From Lateolabrax maculatus (Eukaryota > Chordata > Actinopteri > Acropomatiformes > Lateolabracidae), in contig CM062197.1 in NCBI GenBank assembly GCA_031216445.1, forward strand, positions 26,252,001 through 26,316,000: a stretch of DNA of 64,000 nucleotides, written 5' to 3'. A model generated the notes under the pieces. That model ran no database searches and had not been told where the DNA came from. It saw nothing but the letters and a program-made list of their open reading frames with translations. This document shows, piece after piece, positions 63,239-64,000 of this stretch; positions within the stretch are counted from its first letter, which is position 1; each line of letters starts with the position of its first letter. The position numbers and the translations under genes were made by a program.

Positions 63239-64000
63239 TGTTCCAGCAAGAGATACTGTAAGACTTAGAGCACACTGGCAGACGAAGAGAAAGACAAAAG
63301 ACACTCACATATGTGCAGCCTGCAGTATACTGGATCCAATGGCCAGCTGACTCAGAACTTGCACACCAATGGAGTGTGTGAAAAGCCTGGATACAGAAAG
63401 AACTGCCCACAGCACAAGAACCACGACTGCCGCTGCACTGCACTCTGATGTATGATGAGACTCAGCAACATACTGACTACAAAGAATGCTGGACAGAGTT
63501 GATTACAGGCAAAATATTATCTGTAATATGTCAAGACCTGTATGTTGGACCACAAGGACCAGCAGCAGCAGTTACTCTACCACCAGAACTACGTCCCTGG
63601 TTTCAAGTCACCAGCTCCGTCCCACATGTTACACTCCTGATAGCTAATGGACATGAATCACGTGACCTAGGACCGATGGTGAAGGCAGCACTACAAGTGA
63701 CTGTATGGAAACCAACTCAGAACACGCATGTGCAGTCATCCTCCGATGGACAATATGTGAAAATATTTCTGCGAGCATATGACAAAGGAACAAGAGCCCA
63801 AGTGCTACTAAGTCAGAGATTCCCTACTCAACTGCCACTCTCAGAAGAACATAGTGTGCTACTACATCAGATACCACATGAGTTATGGTCACATCATAAA
63901 ACAGATGTAGGGCTAGTTAGGTCAGCACAGCCAGTTCACATCAAAGCAAAAGAGGGCATTGTGTTGCCATACCAAAAACAATATCCCATGAAACCACACC
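63239..64000 (+). mobile_element. ERV nucleocapsid-like remnant and pol 5' part, unit 8, cut by window end
   Basis: Zinc-knuckle-like stretch near 63375-63408, then the pre-RT frame from 63448 to the window end. Carries Gly in ANGHESRD as in unit 7. Confidence 0.65.

Noticed and set aside
1..64000. CRISPR-like or phage-type repeat system
   Set aside because: The repeats are kilobase-long tandem units with introns and retroelements; there are no short spaced direct repeats or prokaryotic genes.

Overview
The window is vertebrate nuclear DNA, most likely from a teleost. The evidence is GT-AG introns, microsatellites, a reverse-transcriptase LINE fragment, an endogenous retrovirus (ERV) and a gene body that joins two families I know as multicopy in teleosts: C2H2 zinc-finger proteins and SAMD3-like proteins. 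There is no bacterial or plasmid signal, no CRISPR array, and I saw no tRNA or rRNA. Placing it among cypriniform fishes would be a guess.

The whole 64 kb is one head-to-tail tandem array with everything on the + strand. Eight periods are visible. Measured between equivalent points their lengths are 5853, 11385, 5912, 5853, 11383, 5912 and 11359 bases, and the eighth is cut by the window end. Long periods contain (a) ERV remains: the 3' half of pol, a possible env remnant, one LTR, a LINE fragment where gag should be, a nucleocapsid-like remnant and the 5' half of pol; then (b) a 7.4-kb segment that starts CACTGTAAA, ends TTTACAGTG, is flanked by the direct repeat AGTA and sits inside the reverse-transcriptase gene. 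This segment carries a promoter-like CpG-rich region, a nested 663-base inverted-repeat element, two leader exons and a zinc-finger/SAMD3-like fusion gene of four main exons. Short periods have lost about 5.5 kb in one deletion from the integrase region to the intron before the zinc-finger exon. They therefore lack the LTR, the LINE fragment, the 5' half of pol, the left end of the 7.4-kb segment, the promoter region and the leader exons.

Layout: 1-2693 end of a gene segment; 2694-3550 short ERV; 3551-8548 left-truncated segment; 8549-12528 full ERV; 12529-19934 complete segment; 19935-20847 short ERV; 20848-25843 truncated segment; 25844-26700 short ERV; 26701-31698 truncated segment; 31699-35678 full ERV; 35679-43082 complete segment; 43083-43995 short ERV; 43996-48992 truncated segment; 48993-52966 full ERV; 52967-60353 complete segment; 60354-64000 ERV cut by the window end. 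The short-long-short pattern repeats as a 23.15-kb higher-order unit (about 1-23150 and 23151-46298) with only a few differences noticed by eye.

Every copy of the fusion gene shares the same stops and frameshifts, so it was already broken, or already reduced to a short zinc-finger protein, before the array expanded. The ERV is defective in every copy. The likely order is: ERV integration; insertion of the gene-bearing segment into pol; head-to-tail expansion with one LTR per period, as LTR-LTR recombination would give; one 5.5-kb deletion founding the short type; then duplication of a three-unit block. An assembly artefact remains possible for the 23-kb repetition.
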